A stretch of DNA of 64,000 bases from Kordiimonadales bacterium (GCA_002401685.1 NVTU01000001.1:34672-98671), one strand, 5' to 3'. Counted from the first letter of the stretch, positions 48,104 through 58,467 are shown. Numbers and translations: made by a program. The notes: generated from the letters alone by a model not told the origin.

Positions 48104-51100
48104 ATGAAACGTTTAATAGAGATCTGCCTCGAAAACAGAGTGGCAGCCAACTTATTCGCGGCCGTACTGATCATCGCCGGATTACTATCTGTGCAAACAC
48201 TAAACATGCGCTTGTTCCCGGAGGTAATCCTAAACGCGATCTCAGTGACGGTCCCTTACCCTGGGGCAACACCTACCGAGGTGGAAACGTCGATCGTTAA
48301 ACCGATCGAGGAACGTCTCGAGGGGGTCGACGGTGTTCGTAAAATCACTGCGCTCGCAGCTACCGGTGTAGCCAGTATAATTGTCGAGCTGGAAGACGGT
48401 GAAAGCATTCCTGAAATGCTTGATGACATCCAAACCGAGATCAACCGCATCACGGTATTTCCCCAGCGCGCCGAACGGCCACAGGTCACACACGCCGACT
48501 CGCAAGAGCTCGCCGCTCGTATCATCTTGTACGGTGATCTGGACCAAAACATCCTAAAAAAATGGGCGGAACGGGTTAGGTCTGACCTGACCGACAAGCC
48601 GACAATTTCCCGCGCATCGATCAGCGGAGCCCCTGAGTATCTGATCGATATTTCCATATCAGAAGAAACTCAGCAATCTCTCGGCCTGTCATTGGTTGAA
48701 ATCGCAGGCAAGGTCGCTGAGCAAAGTCTGGCCCTTTCTGGCGGCCAGATCGAAAATAATCGCCAAAAAATACTAGTTCGGTCCACAGGAGAACGCCGCA
48801 CCGGAGAAGGTTTCAAAACCATCGTACTGGGTGCAGGCATAACCGGCACGCCAATCCTTTTGGGCGACATCGCGGACGTCAATGACGGGCTTGCAGAAAC
48901 GCCTGTGCGCGCCACCTATAAAGGCAAGCCGGCTACGTTCATTTCGGTCTACCGCACCGGTGACGAAAAACTTTTGGACCTTGCGGCTGAAGTACGCAGT
49001 TATTTTCATAACGAAATTACTGGGGTTCTGCCAGCTGGCATCCAAGCCGAGTTTTGGCGCGATGAATCTACAATGCTCGAACAGCGTATAAGCCTATTGT
49101 CGAAAAACGCATTTATCGGTCTTTTATTAGTTTTCCTCCTACTGATGGCCTTCCTTGATATCCGCATTGCTGGATGGGTAGCCTTCGGTGTAACCGTAGC
49201 TTTCGTCGGTGCTTTCACCTTGATGGGCATGTTCGGCATCACCATCAATCAGCTGACCCTGTTCGGTTTCATTCTCGCGATCGGGATTGTGGTGGACGAT
49301 GCCATCGTCGTGGGTGAGAACATCCACGGCACGTGGCGCAATCAAAAAGTCACGCCAAAGGTTGCTGCTCGCATCGGCGTGCTGCGTGTATCAACGCCAG
49401 TACTCTTTTCGGTCACAACCACGATCGTCGCCTTTGTGCCGCTTCTGTTTTTACCCGGTACGTTCGGGCAGTTCCTTGGGCCGATTGCGTCTGTTGTGAT
49501 TATCGTTTTAGTCCTGTCTTTGTTTGACAGTTTTTTCATCCTGCCGCGCCATTTGGCGCATCTGCGCACCGAAGGCCCGCGCTGGTTTTCACCGCGTAGA
49601 ATAGCTGACCCGTTCCGCAATTGGTTTGCCTCCCGCCTGCGCTGGTATACCGAAGGCCCTATGCGCAAAGCGATTACCTTCACTGCCAACAACCCTGTTG
49701 CCACGATATTGGTGGCGTTCGGCATTTTCCTAAGCTCGCTCTCGTTGATCACGGGCGGCTCTGTGAAATTCGTATTTTTCCCATCTGTTGAGGGAGATTA
49801 TATCACTGTCGAGCTTGAGTTATCGGAAGCGACCTCTCAGGAACAAACTGTACGCTACGCCGAGCATATCGCAGACGCTGCTGCCGAAGCAGCCAAGCAA
49901 TTCACGGGGACAGCGGAGCCACTGAAAGGCGTTTTCTGGACACTTGGGGTTAATCTGGCGCTCGACAATGCACGGGCAACCACCAGCGGCGGCGCAGCAG
50001 CTAACAAAGCTTTCGTTGTTGCCCGGTTGGAAGAGGCTTCTGTTCGCGGTTTTGCTGCAGGTGATTTTCAGAAAGCATGGCGCAAAGCCGTCGGGGAAAT
50101 TCCTGGCGCGCAGAAGCTCACTTATACCTCAGATATCATCTCCCCGGGGGCACCTGTACAATTGGAAGTCAGCACCCGCATTCCGTCTGAAGCAAAAGCG
50201 GCTGTGGGCACAATCGTCGACGAGTTGAAAGCATTGCCCGGCGTTTATGACATCCGCGACGACCGCTTCCGTACCACGGACGAAGTTCGTATCACCTTGA
50301 AGCCTTTGGCCCGCTCTTATGGCCTCACGCAACAAGACCTTGCCCAGCAAATTCGGGCAGCATTCTTCGGGGCAGAAGCCGTTCGGGTCCAGCGTGACCG
50401 CGAGGAAATTCAAGTACGCGTACGGCTGCCGAAGGAGCAACGCTCCAGCTTGGACGCCATGCGTAACCTCCGCATCAAAGTGGCGGGCAGCTTTATTCCG
50501 ATCAGCAGCCTTGCAGACATTTCGGTTGAACCTGCACCTGCAACCATTACCCGCATTGGGGGCCGCCGGATCTACAAGATATCGGCCTATGTTGATACCA
50601 CCGTCATCACAGCAGGTGAAGCTACGGATTTTATCGTACAGGATATTGCAGCGCGCGAGGCCGACCGGTTTGACGGGCTGCACATAACGCTGTCCGGCAA
50701 CCAAGAAGAGCAAGCGAAAACAGCGCCTGCTATTGCCCGTAACTTTATGCTGGCCATGATGGTGATCTACACACTTCTGTCGCTGAGCTTTAAATCTTAT
50801 AGCCAGCCGATCATAGTGATGTTGGCAATACCCTTTGGCTTTATGGGCGCGCTGGCAGGCCATGCACTGATGGGTTTGAATATGACACTTCTGAGCATGT
50901 TCGGGGTGATTGGCTTATCTGGCGTGATCATCAATAACAGCCTGATGGTCATCACCTTTGTGAACGATAGGTTGGCCGAAGGCGAAGAGCCCGTGAAAGC
51001 TGTGATCGAAAGCACGTTGGAGCGATTTAGGGCCATCCTATTGACCACGCTGACCACATTCCTTGGCGTAACCCCAATCATTCTCGAGACCAGTGTACAG

Positions 51101-51256
51101 GCTCAGTTCCTGGTACCAACAGCTGTTTCGTTGGGTTTCGGGATTATCATTGGTACAGGCATACTGATTTTCACGCTGCCCGCGCTCGCGGTTCTTCACC
51201 TGCGCATTTTTGGACATCATGCAACAAAGCAAGAAGCACCCATCGCCGCAGAGTGA
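48104..51256 (+). CDS. RND efflux permease (AcrB/HAE family)
   Basis: VPYPGATPTEVETSIVKPIEERLEGVDGV; GIVVDDAIVVGENI; 12-TM layout. Confidence 0.9.
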   Translation: MKRLIEICLENRVAANLFAAVLIIAGLLSVQTLNMRLFPEVILNAISVTVPYPGATPTEVETSIVKPIEERLEGVDGVRKITALAATGVASIIVELEDGESIPEMLDDIQTEINRITVFPQRAERPQVTHADSQELAARIILYGDLDQNILKKWAERVRSDLTDKPTISRASISGAPEYLIDISISEETQQSLGLSLVEIAGKVAEQSLALSGGQIENNRQKILVRSTGERRTGEGFKTIVLGAGITGTPILLGDIADVNDGLAETPVRATYKGKPATFISVYRTGDEKLLDLAAEVRSYFHNEITGVLPAGIQAEFWRDESTMLEQRISLLSKNAFIGLLLVFLLLMAFLDIRIAGWVAFGVTVAFVGAFTLMGMFGITINQLTLFGFILAIGIVVDDAIVVGENIHGTWRNQKVTPKVAARIGVLRVSTPVLFSVTTTIVAFVPLLFLPGTFGQFLGPIASVVIIVLVLSLFDSFFILPRHLAHLRTEGPRWFSPRRIADPFRNWFASRLRWYTEGPMRKAITFTANNPVATILVAFGIFLSSLSLITGGSVKFVFFPSVEGDYITVELELSEATSQEQTVRYAEHIADAAAEAAKQFTGTAEPLKGVFWTLGVNLALDNARATTSGGAAANKAFVVARLEEASVRGFAAGDFQKAWRKAVGEIPGAQKLTYTSDIISPGAPVQLEVSTRIPSEAKAAVGTIVDELKALPGVYDIRDDRFRTTDEVRITLKPLARSYGLTQQDLAQQIRAAFFGAEAVRVQRDREEIQVRVRLPKEQRSSLDAMRNLRIKVAGSFIPISSLADISVEPAPATITRIGGRRIYKISAYVDTTVITAGEATDFIVQDIAAREADRFDGLHITLSGNQEEQAKTAPAIARNFMLAMMVIYTLLSLSFKSYSQPIIVMLAIPFGFMGALAGHALMGLNMTLLSMFGVIGLSGVIINNSLMVITFVNDRLAEGEEPVKAVIESTLERFRAILLTTLTTFLGVTPIILETSVQAQFLVPTAVSLGFGIIIGTGILIFTLPALAVLHLRIFGHHATKQEAPIAAE

Positions 51257-51269
51257 CCAGAGAAAAAGA

Positions 51270-51314
51270 GTTCACAAACGCGGTAGTGGTTGGCGCGCCG
51301 CAGTGTTTGTGAAC
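51270..51314 (+). terminator. Long hairpin after RND permease
   Basis: GTTCACAAAC ... GTTTGTGAAC, followed by AGATAAAAAA. Confidence 0.45.
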
Positions 51315-51413
51315 AGATAAAAAACGGCACTAATGCCGGCTTATAGGGGCTTTCACTACTGCTGGAGGTCGCAATTTCTCACGCAACTACAAAGGCTTTG
51401 GGGGTGAATTACT

Positions 51414-52619
51414 CTACAAGTAACTAAGCCACCAGTCTTTACGTCGAGTTTTGATGTTAGCTACCCATTTACATAGCGGGTAAAGCATCCCGATAACCAG
51501 TAACCAGACAAGATATACGCCTCCCAAGCCCAAGCCATAGCCCTGCGGATAAAAGAAGAAATCCTTGAAAAATTGACTGGCTTCATACCCCTGAGACATG
51601 CCCAGAAATATGCTAAGCACGTGGATAAGGTATAAATGTGCGACGTAAAAAGCAAAGGGGACGCGGCCAAACATTACAAGCATGTCTTTTAGCCATCCTG
51701 TCGCCCGGTCAGCGTAAGCACAAACTATGGCCATTGGACCAAGTGTTATCAGCAAAAACAAAAAGCTTGGTGGATATTTACTAACATTCATGAAATCAAA
51801 GAATGTCTCGGCCAGCCCTGATTTGTGGACTTCCCAAGGGTTCATATCCCCATATAAATGAGATGCTCGAATAAGGACGAAAGCAACGATCATCATTACT
51901 CCCGCCTTTAACAAAAAAGCATCCCGCGCTTGAGGTGGTTTCTGAAAAATAAAAGCTGTGCCAAAACCCAACAACATTACGCCAATCCAGGGCAAGAGCG
52001 GGTAAACGAATACTATCTGGAATGGTCCTTCGGTGAGCGATCCTTGTGTATGCAATCCAGTCCAGAAAGTCGCCGTACCACTAAACATATTATTTTCGGG
52101 GCCATAACCATCCAATAAATTGTGCCCCAAAAGGATTACAATGCCTAAAGACAAACAAATCTTTGGGCCCAGATATTGGCACCCAGCCAGCACAAGCATG
52201 CTCGCACCAATGGCCCATATAACCTGAAGAAAGACCGTTGTGTCACCGCCGGTTTCGACTGTGCCAAAAGGGGCAAATGTCCAAGCTGTTGAAATAATGA
52301 ATACCTCTACAAGGATCAGCCACACACCGCGTTTGAAGAGAAATGCTCCGAGCTCATTCTTTGATTTCCGCTCTGCCATCAATCCTGCCGAAGTACCAGC
52401 TAGAAATACAAATACCGGAGCGCAAAAATGCGTTATCCAGCGTGTAAAGTAGAGCGCCGGATCAATATCAGCACCCGCCATTGGGTCCTGAAGACCACCC
52501 GTCATGAAAAAATCACGCACATGGTCAATCGCCATAATGATAATCACGAGACCGCGTAGCATATCTATATTTGTAAGCCGATATGACCGGGCGTCTCCCG
52601 CCACAGATGCATATGTCAT
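51414..52619 (-). CDS. Heparan-alpha-glucosaminide N-acetyltransferase-like membrane protein (DUF1624)
   Basis: RLTNIDMLRGLVIIIMAIDHVRDFF and FVFLAGTSAGLM motifs, ~10 TM. Confidence 0.8.
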   Translation of the reverse strand: MTYASVAGDARSYRLTNIDMLRGLVIIIMAIDHVRDFFMTGGLQDPMAGADIDPALYFTRWITHFCAPVFVFLAGTSAGLMAERKSKNELGAFLFKRGVWLILVEVFIISTAWTFAPFGTVETGGDTTVFLQVIWAIGASMLVLAGCQYLGPKICLSLGIVILLGHNLLDGYGPENNMFSGTATFWTGLHTQGSLTEGPFQIVFVYPLLPWIGVMLLGFGTAFIFQKPPQARDAFLLKAGVMMIVAFVLIRASHLYGDMNPWEVHKSGLAETFFDFMNVSKYPPSFLFLLITLGPMAIVCAYADRATGWLKDMLVMFGRVPFAFYVAHLYLIHVLSIFLGMSQGYEASQFFKDFFFYPQGYGLGLGGVYLVWLLVIGMLYPLCKWVANIKTRRKDWWLSYL

Positions 52620-52834
52620 ATGTAATCCTCCCCACCCGAGAAGACTTTAGCTTATACAAATATTTCAGTTCGGTCTAGATAACGTGCCCTGCGCTCATTG
52701 AATGCCCGTTTTTGGCGGAAAACCGGCCAAACCAGATTTCAGGGCCAGCGGCTGCATATGACCCCAAGCCGACAAAGCGGCCCTCAGCCCGCTACAAACA
52801 AAGTTACCGCTGTATAGCGTCAGGATAAATTGGT

Positions 52835-55306
52835 TTATTCATACCGAAGCGCGTGAATTGGGGTTTTGCGGGCGACAACAAACGCGTTGCTGCCGACCGT
52901 GCCCCAAGCGATTGCGATCGAAATCACACCCGCTGCCAGACAAAGCGGCAGCAGTACCCACAATTCGATCCGCACGGGGAAACCGTTCAGCCAATCATTC
53001 ATCAAATAGACCACCACAGGCCACGCGACCAAATTGGCCACAAGCACCGGCCGCGAAAACTGCCATATGAGCAGGCGGACGATGTCCCATACGCTGGCCC
53101 CCAAGACCTTCCGCAGACCGATTTCGCGAACCCTGCGCTCGGCCGAGAAAGAGGCTAGCCCGTACAACCCGAGGCAGGCGATAAGAATTGCCAGACCTGC
53201 ATAAATGGCCAGCGTCAGATTAGTCTGTTTCTCGCCGTTAAACTCTGCGGCAAGCGCCTGCTCTACATAGGTGTATTTGAACGGGATGTTGGGGACCATG
53301 GTCGTCCACAGCCGCTCAATTTCAGAGATGAGTAGCGCAGCATCACCTGTATAGCGCAGTGTCAGTAGTGGCAGGGCACGATCCGCTTGAAAGAAAATAC
53401 GCGGCTGCGCTTCTTTGCGCACACCTCTAAAATAGGCATTTCCAGCAACACCGACGACCCTAAGCGTAAGATCCGCCCCCACCAAGCGCGCAGTCAGCGT
53501 ACTGCCAACAGCGTCCTCAGGGCTGCCGAGGCCAAGGCGTTTGGCGGCAAGTGCATTGATGACTACGTTTCGCGCCAGGCTACCGACCTGTCTCAGTTCA
53601 CCGAACCCAGGCAAAAGGTCCTCTGAGAATTTCGGTGAAAAGTCGCGGCCCGCAAGAATCGGAACTTCAAAGAGGCTGAAATACTTATGATCATGAAAAT
53701 TCATAAATAAAGTTAAGGCTTTATCTGGATCAACTGACGGCGCCTTAACGCTTGTGGCGCCAGTTCTATAAACGGTCGGTGCATTGGTCGTAAAAGTGCT
53801 CCCAGTGATCCTAGGCAGCTTTTCAACTTGTTGCTGAAAGGCTTTTTGTACCTCTGCTGCCCCAGAGCGGTTCATATTCTCAATGATCAGCAAATTAGTT
53901 TTGTTGAAACCCGGATCGAGATTGGCGGTATAGAGACGCTGAAGATAGACAACAAGTGCTGCCACAATCAGCGTTATCGAGATAGCGAATTGCAGGACAA
54001 CCAGCAAACTACGCAGCCGGGATGAGCCGATTGTTTCAACTGAACGGTTTGCTTTTAACACCTGCCCTGGGCGGAACGATGATAGCACAAACGCTGGATA
54101 CAGCCCGGCGAACAGGCCAACAAACAAGGTTGTGCCAATGAACAGCGCCACTAGAGGTGTATTTGAATAGTCGAGCTGAAGATCAAGCAACGCCACGTCA
54201 TTATAGACCGGCAGAAAAATTTCAACGAGCATCAGTGAAATGGTCGCCGCAATAACGGCGGTGAAGAGTGATTCTGTGAGATATTGCTGGACAAGCGACC
54301 CACGGCTGGCGCCTAACACTTTGCGCAGGCCAACTTCTTTTGCCCGAATACCTGATTTTGCCGTTGAGAGATTAATAAAGTTTATGGCTGCGATCACGAG
54401 AATCAATATGGCGATTGCCGTAAAAATGGCGACATTTCCACCAGTACCACCCGTAGGACCCTTGAGCCGCATCGTTGACAGTGGCAGGACGGCAGGGTTT
54501 TGAATTTGAGACGGGGTAAGCGTCGTGCTGCCAAAGTGAAGGCGATTTGCCAAGCTATCAAGCATACCATTCAGCCGGCTGGTAACAGTGCCTACCGGCA
54601 CCCCTTCTTTCAATTCGAAATAAACCCGGGCTGTCACATCGTCCCATCTATCAAGCCGACTGACCCTGCCAGAATTCGCCGGTGCAAAATCGGCTTCATC
54701 GATCAAAACAAACGCCGGAAAATTCAGAACCGACCTGTTTTCAAGATCACGGTAGACGGCCCCCACACGGTATTCCATATCGCGGCCACTCCTGGTGATC
54801 GTCATCACCTGGCCCATCGCTGTTGCCGAGCCAAAGAGCCGCTGCGCGACTGCTTCGGATAAGGCGATGCTGCGTTTGTCTGAAAGAACCTGTCGCACAC
54901 TGCCAGCCACCACATCAAAATTAAACATGTCGGCGGTTTCTACATCGGTCCAAATCACTTGCTGTTCAGAAACCTGATCGCCAACTTTGATAAAGGGGCT
55001 TGCCTCAATAGTGCGGGTAGAGGCTGCAATCTCCTCTTTGAAATACTTATCCAGCGCGCCTTTCCACGGTGCAGGTGCTTCTTCAGATGTGCCCTCCCAC
55101 CCACTTGGTAACTTCCAAACGGGGTGAACATTGTACAGGCGCTCCGACTTGGCCCAGTGCTGATCGAAGGAGAATTCAAATTGTACGAAGAGGGCAATCA
55201 TCGTGCAGGCTGCCAGACCGATAGCCAACCCCATGATATTGATCATGCTGAAAAGCCTGTTCTTGAGTAATTGGCGCGTACTGAGTTCCAGATTCTTCAT
55301 GAACAT
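52835..55306 (-). CDS. MacB/FtsX-type ABC transporter permease
   Basis: Two FtsX domains (GIRAKEVGLRKVLGASRGSLVQQYL; RRVREIGLRKVLGASVWDIVRLL) and MacB periplasmic core. Confidence 0.88.
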   Translation of the reverse strand: MFMKNLELSTRQLLKNRLFSMINIMGLAIGLAACTMIALFVQFEFSFDQHWAKSERLYNVHPVWKLPSGWEGTSEEAPAPWKGALDKYFKEEIAASTRTIEASPFIKVGDQVSEQQVIWTDVETADMFNFDVVAGSVRQVLSDKRSIALSEAVAQRLFGSATAMGQVMTITRSGRDMEYRVGAVYRDLENRSVLNFPAFVLIDEADFAPANSGRVSRLDRWDDVTARVYFELKEGVPVGTVTSRLNGMLDSLANRLHFGSTTLTPSQIQNPAVLPLSTMRLKGPTGGTGGNVAIFTAIAILILVIAAINFINLSTAKSGIRAKEVGLRKVLGASRGSLVQQYLTESLFTAVIAATISLMLVEIFLPVYNDVALLDLQLDYSNTPLVALFIGTTLFVGLFAGLYPAFVLSSFRPGQVLKANRSVETIGSSRLRSLLVVLQFAISITLIVAALVVYLQRLYTANLDPGFNKTNLLIIENMNRSGAAEVQKAFQQQVEKLPRITGSTFTTNAPTVYRTGATSVKAPSVDPDKALTLFMNFHDHKYFSLFEVPILAGRDFSPKFSEDLLPGFGELRQVGSLARNVVINALAAKRLGLGSPEDAVGSTLTARLVGADLTLRVVGVAGNAYFRGVRKEAQPRIFFQADRALPLLTLRYTGDAALLISEIERLWTTMVPNIPFKYTYVEQALAAEFNGEKQTNLTLAIYAGLAILIACLGLYGLASFSAERRVREIGLRKVLGASVWDIVRLLIWQFSRPVLVANLVAWPVVVYLMNDWLNGFPVRIELWVLLPLCLAAGVISIAIAWGTVGSNAFVVARKTPIHALRYE

Positions 55307-55573
55307 CGGGCTATTTTCCTGCTTAATAATTTATTTGGCTCTCCTAACAGCAATTGCCGTGCCACAAAAACTATCATTACTTTTCAGTTATTTACCTGAA
55401 ATTCAAGTGCGCGCAGCCTCGCCGCACGTCCGGTTTTGAACAGATACTGTGCGAAACTGGACAGCGGATTTAAGGCGCCTAGGGAGCTTGCCGGGGTCAC
55501 CTTCCCCGGAATTTATGCGGAAGACCATGAGATTGAAAAGGGAACGGCACGTCACTCTGGGCCCGGATTGTTC

Positions 55574-55733
55574 GGTCTTGGCGAGGAGCGGGAACCAACC
55601 CTAGTTGTCGGAATGTCTGTTAACTGCCGAATTGTAGACAGTCAAAAAGAGAGAGGTGTCTCTCTAATTGTGAGGTTCCACACTCCGTGCGTCACTATGT
55701 TGAAAATTGCGTCACTAGTAGTGAATGCCTAAA
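55574..55733. repeat. 160-bp direct repeat, copy 1 (right end of oldest cassette relic, 'E0')
   Basis: Ungapped hand alignment to 59809-59968; ends GCGTCACTAGTAGTGAATGCCTAAA. Confidence 0.75.
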
Positions 55734-55794
55734 ATAGGTGTGGGTTTTCAGGTTAAGTGATTCAAAATAGCGCTAAAACGGCACATTTTTCAAA

Positions 55795-55863
55795 GATAGT
55801 GATTCACTTGTTTAAAGTTAGTCATTTAAAATCGCCAAATTTCACAGTTGGTGAGAAATTCCC
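55795..55863. repeat. Subterminal inverted repeat, left copy
   Basis: About 53/69 ungapped match to the reverse complement of 57674-57742. Confidence 0.65.
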
Positions 55864-55872
55864 AGAAATTAG

Positions 55873-56043
55873 GTCCACGGCATAAACCCGCATGCGTACT
55901 TGACATGGGTCTTTGAAACTATCGCAGATCATCCGATCAATCGCATCGACGAACTGCTGCCATCGAACTTTAGAAAAGCCCTGCTCAAGGAACTACTTAA
56001 GGGCATTTGGACGGGAGCATACGTAAGTTATGCGTATTATTAA
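55873..56043 (+). pseudogene. IS66-family transposase (TnpC) C-terminal relic
   Basis: VHGINPHAYLTWVFETIADHPINRIDELLPSNF, the hallmark IS66 C-terminus, without the rest of the gene. Confidence 0.75.
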
Positions 56044-56094
56044 ATTTGATCATGGTTTAAGTAACGAAATGAATATAGTTACAAAAGTTAGGGC

Positions 56095-57474
56095 TTGAGG
56101 AAAATGGAACGAAGTTTAGAGATTTTCAATCGGTTGGTCAGGGAGCTATTGGCCGATGAAGCTCAAAATCCGGTGGCGGAATATATACCTTCACGCCACT
56201 TATACCAGCGTCTTGATCTCAAGTTACAAAAAGATGGCATCAGTGCTTTAGAGCTTGAAAAATCTTTAAAAGACCTTGTTTTTACGACGCCTCGCACGGC
56301 AACCAATGCGTTTTTTAACCAGCTTTTTGGTGGTCGCCAAGACAAAGCAATTCTCGGAGATCTTTTATCGGTTGTGCTCAATAACAGCATGTACACCTAC
56401 AAGGCTGCTGGACCGCAGATTGGCGTAGAGAAAGTCGTATTGCGGGAAGTGTGCGATATGATTGGCTGGGGCAAAAACTCAGACGGAACATTGGCGCCTG
56501 GTGGCTCTATGACAAATTTCATGGGGATGCTTATGGCGCGTGATGCCTATAATGAAAAAACAAAGCATGAGGGCGTTCAGCAAAAAATGACGGTCTATAC
56601 ATCTATAGAAGGTCATTATAGCACGTCAAAAAATGCCGCCTTTACAGGTATTGGAAGGGACCATGTAAGAAAAATTGCAACAGACGCTAAAGGACGTATG
56701 GATAATGCAGTTTTGCGTAAAACGATACAAGAAGACATTGCAAATGGCCTCCATCCTATTCTAATCAATTGTACTGCAGGGACAACTGTATTGGGTGCTT
56801 TTGATAATCTAATAGAAGCAAAAGAAATCGCGAAAGAATATAATATTTGGCTGCATGTTGACGGTGCCTATTGCGGGTCTGTTCTATTTAGTGCGAAGCA
56901 CAAACACTTAATAGAAGGCGTTGAAAACGTAGATTCCTTTACGCTGAATGCACACAAGATGCTGGGTACACCACTTGGTTGTTCATTGATTGTCGTAAAA
57001 GACAAAACACATCTGCATAATTCTTTCTCTAACGATGCGTCGTATTTGTACCAAACCGATCACGATGAATTTAATCTTGGTAAAACATCGATTCAGTGCG
57101 GCCGCAGGAATGATGCGCTGAAGCTTTGGGTGCTTTGGAAAAGTGTCGGTACAAATGGTTTAGAAAATATCGTAGATAAGCAGTTTGAATTAGCTAACAC
57201 TGCACGGAAGTATGTAAGAGGTAATTCTGATTATACAGATTACAGTATAGACGATGCAGTTTCTGTTTGTTTTAATTATAAAGGTATACCTGCCGAGGAA
57301 ATTTGTACGTTACTCTACGAACATTCTCAGCTCTTGGTAGGTTATGGTTCGTTCAAAGAAGATACATTCATCCGTTTGGTCACTATCAATGCTACAAATG
57401 AAAATGAAGATATTCTAAAATTCTTCAAAACTATGGAAACATTTGTTGCAGAGCACGAAGCATTATTCACGTAA
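56095..57474 (+). CDS. PLP-dependent group II amino acid decarboxylase (Glu/Asp/diaminobutyrate decarboxylase-like)
   Basis: APGGSMTNFMGMLMARD; WLHVDGAYCGSVLFS; SFTLNAHKMLGTPLGCSLI (PLP Lys). Start TTG 56095 or ATG 56104. Confidence 0.85.
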   Translation: MRKMERSLEIFNRLVRELLADEAQNPVAEYIPSRHLYQRLDLKLQKDGISALELEKSLKDLVFTTPRTATNAFFNQLFGGRQDKAILGDLLSVVLNNSMYTYKAAGPQIGVEKVVLREVCDMIGWGKNSDGTLAPGGSMTNFMGMLMARDAYNEKTKHEGVQQKMTVYTSIEGHYSTSKNAAFTGIGRDHVRKIATDAKGRMDNAVLRKTIQEDIANGLHPILINCTAGTTVLGAFDNLIEAKEIAKEYNIWLHVDGAYCGSVLFSAKHKHLIEGVENVDSFTLNAHKMLGTPLGCSLIVVKDKTHLHNSFSNDASYLYQTDHDEFNLGKTSIQCGRRNDALKLWVLWKSVGTNGLENIVDKQFELANTARKYVRGNSDYTDYSIDDAVSVCFNYKGIPAEEICTLLYEHSQLLVGYGSFKEDTFIRLVTINATNENEDILKFFKTMETFVAEHEALFT

Positions 57475-57673
57475 ACGGATGAGGTCGACTTTAGGGAGGC
57501 CAATAATGCAATGGTACCGCTTAAGAAGAGTGTCCGCTTAGGGTCATATCCTGTCATTCCAACAGGAAATGAGTTAGGCCTGCTTTCCGAAGTGATAGCG
57601 GCCGTTTTTCGACAAGGACAATAGATGAAACATCAACGCCTTAGCTTGTTGGAAGCGCTTGAGTGAATGTGCA

Positions 57674-57742
57674 GGGAATTTCTCGCTAACTGTAAAGCTT
57701 GGTGACTTTAAATCACTATATGTGAAATTGTGAATCACTATA
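57674..57742. repeat. Subterminal inverted repeat, right copy, containing AATCACTATATGTGAAA twice
   Basis: Inverted match to 55795-55863; 17-mers at 57711-57727 and 57733-57749. Confidence 0.65.
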
Positions 57743-57955
57743 TGTGAAAAGCATGGCTCTCCCTAAATCCTGAAAGACAAAATTCACTAACTGCGACATA
57801 CGGATTCTGGCGCTAAGCTGCCACTAGGCACATTCTCGGAATTGATGGCTTGATGTAGGGGCTAAGGCTAACTCGCGCCAGTCTAAAAGACTGCCGTCTT
57901 GATGGAGTACGTCACTAATTAGGAAAATGCGTCACTAATAGTGAAAACTTACAAA

Positions 57956-57960
57956 AAAGG
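57956..57960. repeat. 5-bp target-site duplication AAAGG, left copy
   Basis: Directly precedes TGTAGG; identical to 60032-60036. Confidence 0.55.
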
Positions 57961-58238
57961 TGTAGGTTTTCAAGAGTATTGATCCAAATACTGCCAAAAA
58001 CACCCCGTTTGATCAGCGTTATTGATTCAGAATTTCACAGTTAGTGATGCAAAATGTGGGATTTTCACATTTAGTGAAAAAATCTGAGCCATCAATGTCT
58101 GAAACTGACTCCGAGTATACGTACAGAGAGGGCTGCAATTGACCCATTGCAGTCGGTTAAGTTTACCCGCATTGCTTTGACTACCGGCCAGTAGTTGCCG
58201 TGATGGAAAGGCAATGCGCTCAAAAGGACCGGCCGAAA

Positions 58239-58272
58239 ACGCGAATCAATTGTATGGACGAACTGCTACCCT
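58239..58272 (+). pseudogene. Highly degraded IS66 TnpC C-terminal relic
   Basis: ATCAATTGTATGGACGAACTGCTACC aligns to ATCAATCGCATCGACGAACTGCTGCC of the E1 relic; reads RINCMDELLP*. Confidence 0.45.
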
Positions 58273-58353
58273 AAATTTACCTTTCAGATTGAAACTGTGC
58301 AGCATAAATTACTATTTTTTGCTTGTGATACCGACTAAATGGTCCGTATACTA

Positions 58354-58467
58354 CTGATAATGGAATTCCCGTCTGATAATGGAATTCCCGTCTGATAATG
58401 GAATTCCCGTCTGATAATGGAATTCCCGTCTGATAATGGAATTCCCGTCTGATAATGGAATTCCCGT
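58354..58467 (+). repeat. Six perfect tandem copies of 19-bp CTGATAATGGAATTCCCGT
   Basis: Read directly; the final copy contains the ORF-track start codon at 58455. Confidence 0.95.

Larger units (their letters stand above)
55739..57953 (+). mobile_element. Transposase-less mobile cassette 'E1' carrying PLP decarboxylase (right boundary uncertain)
   Basis: Left end TGTGGGTTTTCA; right end on opposite strand TGTAAGTTTTCACTATTAGTGACGCA; subterminal TTAGTGA repeats at both ends; TSD degraded. Confidence 0.55.

Noticed and set aside
50129-50863. 244-aa - strand ORF
   Set aside because: Antisense within the RND permease; no recognisable motifs.
52835-55306. MacB-like permease as part of the mobile array
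   Set aside because: No end-type repeats lie upstream of it; the array relic begins only around 55.57 kb, so the permease is treated as flanking core.
55436-55732. 98-aa + strand ORF in the E0 remnant
   Set aside because: Its second half runs through the repeat end of the cassette; no recognisable domain, so treated as non-coding relic.
58354-58467. CRISPR-like short repeats
   Set aside because: Units are directly abutting 19-mers with no spacers and no cas genes; this is a simple tandem repeat.
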